The notes beneath the pieces were generated by a model, which saw only the letters and a program-made list of their open reading frames with translations, searched no databases and was not told the DNA's origin. The translations under genes were made by a program, and so were the position numbers. This document shows, one piece after another, positions 6,432 through 8,908 of a stretch of 8,908 nucleotides of DNA. Where the stretch lies: assembly GCA_937959095.1 (NCBI GenBank), contig CALGLY010000646.1, positions 1-8,908 of the forward strand. Reading direction: 5' to 3'. Source of the stretch: an uncultured Saprospiraceae bacterium (GTDB taxonomy: Bacteria; Bacteroidota; Bacteroidia; Chitinophagales; Saprospiraceae). Within the stretch, counting starts at the first letter, position 1. Each line of letters starts with the position of its first letter.

Positions 6432-6467
6432 TATTCTGTTTTTTCACCTGCTAGCTGTATAGCAAAA

Positions 6468-6499
6468 GAAGGAGATGCAAATTACTTCACATCTCCTTC
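6468..6499 (-). terminator. Terminator of the 633-residue T9SS cargo gene, paralogous to 2280-2312
   Basis: GAAGGAGATG (6468-6477) and its reverse complement (6490-6499) form a 10-bp stem. In minus-strand RNA the next two pairs (6478/6489 and 6479/6488) are G-U wobbles and 6480/6487 is A-U, extending the stem. The sequence differs from the copy at 2280-2312 by one indel and two substitutions, all in the loop or at wobble positions. The U-tract is weaker here: only four T's on the minus strand (6467-6464) before GCTATA. Confidence 0.75.
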
Positions 6500-6553
6500 C
6501 GAGTCTAGTCAAATTTTATAGTATTGACTAACAAATATTTTCTCACTTAAATT
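6500..6553 (-). other. Conserved 3' untranslated tail, copy 2
   Basis: This is the counterpart of 2313-2366, with the same length between stop and hairpin. The inverted pair is TAGTCAA (6506-6512) / TTGACTA (6524-6530), one pair longer than in copy 1. The stop codon differs (TAG here, TAA in copy 1), and the adjacent coding DNA differs much more than this tail does. The function is unknown. Confidence 0.6.
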
Positions 6554-8455
6554 CTATTGCTTTATTATTTGTCGGCTAATTATATTTTGCCCACCCACAG
6601 CATGAACATTGACAAAATATAAGCCATTTAAAAGTGCTGCTAAATCTAACTCGATTACATTCCCATCTATAGTTATTACTGTATATTTTGCTAAAGCACC
6701 TTTACTATCATATACATTGATAATGAATTCTCCCTCGATAGCTGTTCGGATGCTAAGTTTATCATTTATAGGATTGGGGAATAAATCCCACTTTTTGCCT
6801 TTTGAAATAACTACATTTTTTATAGCCGAAAACTCCGTTGTTCCATCAAAATCTACTTGAACTAGTCGATAATAGTTTATTCCATCCAAGTAGTTTTTAT
6901 CTGTAAATGTATACTGCTGTCGTTCTATGGTTGTGCCATTTCCAGCTACTTTGCCGATAGGAGACCATGTTTTTGCATCAAGACTGTGTTCCACTTCAAA
7001 GTGACTATTATCCAATTCTGATGCTGTTACCCACGTCAAATCAATAGCTTCTTTTGCCTCCATATAGGTCGCCTCAAAAGATACCAATTCCACAGGAGTA
7101 CAAACAATTCCATCTGGAGTTACTACATCATAGCAAGTATCATAAAATTCTACTGGTGCATTTTCTGGATCTCTGATGGTAGCAGCACTACCATCGCAAT
7201 TCACTATATCTGTTTCTGTATATACTTCTAAGATATAGTTTCCTGCAGGTAAATCACTTCCTCCTGCATCTTGCAATAAATTGATACCCAATGCAGTCGT
7301 TTGCCAACGTTGGTCAAGTACACCATCTGCAGGTCTATTTTCACAAGAACCACCTATTGGGAAGGTATTTCCTTCTGGGCCACCAGCAGGACAATCATCC
7401 ATAAAACCAATATTTGCACAAATAAAGGCAGGTGCTGCACTCCCTACCATGTAATAGCGATAGCATAAGCGATTGCCAGTTACATCAGCATCCGATCCAT
7501 TGCCAAAGCCATCACCACAATCACATTTCGTAATATTCGTTTCTGCCCCATTTAGCATTAAAGCATCCGTATCCGCACAAAAACCACTTGGCTCGAAAGT
7601 AGGTACTGCTCCTACGCAACTAACATTATAGAGCGTAGCGATATCGCCTAAACAATCTGGTAGAGGTGGATTACCAGGCTGAAATTTACCCATATCTAAA
7701 AATAGACCATTTACTACCAACATTGTTCGATAGACATCAGCATCGCCTATTGTGATATATTCTAGTTGAGGATTGACACAATTCCCGCAAATGTCATCCA
7801 TTTCGCGCCAGCCGCCAGTACCATCGCCATTTACAGAAAACTCGTCGAGTCCATCCGTTAGCGGGCAGTTGCCAGCCGCATCTCCATAATAATAGGTAGG
7901 TGATTCAGCAGGGTCTTGGTCGGTGATGACATCGCCATCTTCATTGGAAGACCCTCCTAAGCTTTCTGCTGCATAGTCCCAAGAAGTCGCTGCAGTAGGT
8001 CCATCTGAATTATCATAATCGCCTCCCTGACAATCACAATGAATCTCTATGGAATATCTACCATTGGGAAGATTACAGACGTTCAGGTTAGCAAAATATA
8101 CATCATTATTGCCATTTTCTCCATTATAGATACCTGGCACTTCACATACCACATCCGAAGCTATAGCAGAGTTAGTACAAGTAGAGGTCATTCCTCTTAG
8201 AACGACTTTGCAATCACTTCCCTGCCCTGCTCCAGCAGAGCCACCACCACAAGCTGTTCCATCCACAAAGACTTCCCAATTGACAAACATATCACTAGCT
8301 CCAGAAGACATACATCTATTGAATAAGGGAGTTCCTCCTCCTTGATCGCCAGTAAAATTGCTTATGAAATTAACTTGAGCAGTTAGTCCAAATCCTGTGA
8401 GGAATAGGATTATTAAAGGAATTGCAGATTTCCATTTAAGTAAAGTGTAGAACAT
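6554..8455 (-). CDS. Cysteine-rich secreted protein with T9SS type-A sorting domain
   Basis: This 633-residue T9SS cargo protein has a signal peptide at residues 1-26/27 (PLIILFLTGFGLTAQ). Residues 28-452 hold about 23 cysteines in a Gly/Asp/Asn-rich chain, suggesting disulfide-stabilised extracellular beta-sandwich modules. Two stretches look like relatives of one module: 'LPNGRYSIEIHCDCQGG' (129-145) and 'LPAGNYILEVYTETDIVNCDG' (402-421, first residues shown), each placed late in its half. Residues 453-548 are the PVEL.SF fibronectin-III-like module and 557-633 the sorting domain ('LFPNPINDKLSIRT', 'NGLYFVNVHAV'). The last ~180 residues are homologous to the 1008-residue neighbour, including an identical run at TAIEGEFII and at VYDSKGALAK; the N-terminal parts are unrelated. 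No catalytic motif is recognised. Both genes run on the minus strand, 1160 bp apart, each with its own terminator, so they are not one operon. Surface structural or adhesive function is a guess. Confidence 0.9.
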   Translation of the reverse strand: MFYTLLKWKSAIPLIILFLTGFGLTAQVNFISNFTGDQGGGTPLFNRCMSSGASDMFVNWEVFVDGTACGGGSAGAGQGSDCKVVLRGMTSTCTNSAIASDVVCEVPGIYNGENGNNDVYFANLNVCNLPNGRYSIEIHCDCQGGDYDNSDGPTAATSWDYAAESLGGSSNEDGDVITDQDPAESPTYYYGDAAGNCPLTDGLDEFSVNGDGTGGWREMDDICGNCVNPQLEYITIGDADVYRTMLVVNGLFLDMGKFQPGNPPLPDCLGDIATLYNVSCVGAVPTFEPSGFCADTDALMLNGAETNITKCDCGDGFGNGSDADVTGNRLCYRYYMVGSAAPAFICANIGFMDDCPAGGPEGNTFPIGGSCENRPADGVLDQRWQTTALGINLLQDAGGSDLPAGNYILEVYTETDIVNCDGSAATIRDPENAPVEFYDTCYDVVTPDGIVCTPVELVSFEATYMEAKEAIDLTWVTASELDNSHFEVEHSLDAKTWSPIGKVAGNGTTIERQQYTFTDKNYLDGINYYRLVQVDFDGTTEFSAIKNVVISKGKKWDLFPNPINDKLSIRTAIEGEFIINVYDSKGALAKYTVITIDGNVIELDLAALLNGLYFVNVHAVGGQNIISRQIIKQ

Positions 8456-8481
8456 AGTAAAGAGTGATTTTGAAAGCGTCT

Positions 8482-8511
8482 TTATTCCAAAAAGTTAAAT
8501 TTCAGGAATAA
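8482..8511. promoter_or_regulatory. Inverted repeat in the leader of the 633-residue gene
   Basis: TTATTCC (8482-8488) and GGAATAA (8505-8511) form 7-bp arms 16 bp apart, 27-56 bp upstream of the start codon. They could be a dyad operator or a leader hairpin. On the minus strand a partial -7-like TAACTTTTTG overlaps the spacer. AGTGATT occurs on both sides (8463-8469 and 8518-8524), and once upstream of the other T9SS gene (5410-5416). The evidence is weak. Confidence 0.25.
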
Positions 8512-8663
8512 GAAAAAAGTGATTTATTACAGAAGGTCTCTCTTAGTGTTGTGAGTAAGCTTTTTTTAAATGTGTCATTAGTAATGCAATTTATAATATC
8601 TCTTCGTTAATATAAAATGTTTATTATCAATTTGTTATATTTATTTTTTTTGTATAAATAAAA

Positions 8664-8697
8664 AAGCCTTCCTGAGATCAATATCTCAAGAAGGCTT
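8664..8697 (-). terminator. Strong intrinsic terminator of the right-edge gene
   Basis: Two 15-nt arms (8664-8678 and 8683-8697) pair around a 4-nt loop. The only irregular pair, 8672/8689, is C-A in plus-strand RNA but G-U in minus-strand RNA, and a T-rich run (TTTTATTTA, 8663 downwards) follows on the minus strand. It begins 23 bp past the stop of the gene at 8721, so it ends that transcript and isolates the T9SS gene downstream. Confidence 0.88.
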
Positions 8698-8720
8698 CTA
8701 TTTATCGTTAGAATGTTCAA

Positions 8721-8908
8721 TTATTCCTCTTCCGTAACGGCTTCTACCGCTTTGGCTGCTGCCTTCGCTGCTTCTACTGCGACTTTTTGCTTTGCCTCTT
8801 GTTCCGCACGGAAATCTTCAATTATTTTATCCATTTCTTCTAGTGTATTTGGCTTATCTTCTATTGTCACTTGCTCGCGGATATAGCCAAAGATTTTCGT
8901 GTTGATCA
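8721..8908 (-). CDS. C-terminal end of a cytosolic protein, possibly trigger factor (partial)
   Basis: The frame enters from the right edge and gives 61 residues to a TAA stop; the start is outside the window. It begins 'INTKIFGYIREQVTIEDKP', continues with an acidic helix ('TLEEMDKIIEDFRAEQEAK') and ends in a low-complexity Ala/Lys/Glu tail ('EAAKAAAKAVEAVTEEE'). There is no signal or sorting sequence. A '.K(I/V)F.(Y/F)(I/L)(R/K)E.V...(E/D)K' segment followed by a charged Ala-rich tail resembles the C-terminus of Bacteroidota trigger factor, the ribosome-associated prolyl isomerase/chaperone. This rests on a short, weakly conserved segment recalled from memory, so another charged-tail protein is quite possible. 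The frame itself is well supported by its composition and the strong terminator 23 bp downstream. Confidence 0.7.
   Translation of the reverse strand, partial: INTKIFGYIREQVTIEDKPNTLEEMDKIIEDFRAEQEAKQKVAVEAAKAAAKAVEAVTEEE

Overview
The window looks like chromosomal DNA of a member of the Bacteroidota, probably Saprospiria or a relative (class-level placement is inference). The evidence is as follows. Two proteins end in a type IX secretion system (T9SS) type-A sorting domain preceded by the common 'PVELL.F ... NYYRL.QVDFDG' module. Four secreted proteins have signal peptides ending in Ala-Gln. No gene has an evident Shine-Dalgarno site. A TAnnTTTG-type -7 box lies in front of hemB. Intergenic DNA is strongly AT-rich.

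Layout, left to right. Two small plus-strand genes for exported proteins (111-464 and 596-1177) have no assigned function; the first resembles a small Bacteroidota family ending in 'FRLG..(E/D)YV..(M/L)EGK'. A near-perfect 21-bp hairpin (1189-1239) separates them from convergent hemB (1245-2216, minus), a porphobilinogen synthase of the zinc-independent type. Upstream of hemB on the minus strand lie a hemB promoter box, the intrinsic terminator of the next gene, and then a 1008-residue T9SS cargo protein (2367-5393). A gene-poor stretch of about 1.1 kb follows (5394-6467). It carries two separate elements bounded by inverted repeats, at 5547-5752 and 6274-6431. After it come a second terminator, a second, cysteine-rich T9SS cargo gene (6554-8455, 633 residues), a strong minus-strand terminator (8664-8697) and the 3' end of a gene running in from the right edge (8721-8908), possibly trigger factor.

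The two T9SS cargo genes have unrelated N-terminal regions but homologous last ~180 residues. They also share an almost identical untranslated 3' tail and terminator: 53 of 56 bases match between stop codon and hairpin, with identical spacing. That noncoding tail is clearly better conserved than the coding DNA beside it. This and the 158-bp element with 26-bp inverted ends and possible TTA target duplications are the most interesting observations. I see no defence system, CRISPR array, tRNA, rRNA, transposase or reverse transcriptase. Apart from secretion of the two cargo proteins by a T9SS encoded elsewhere, the genes do not form an evident pathway.
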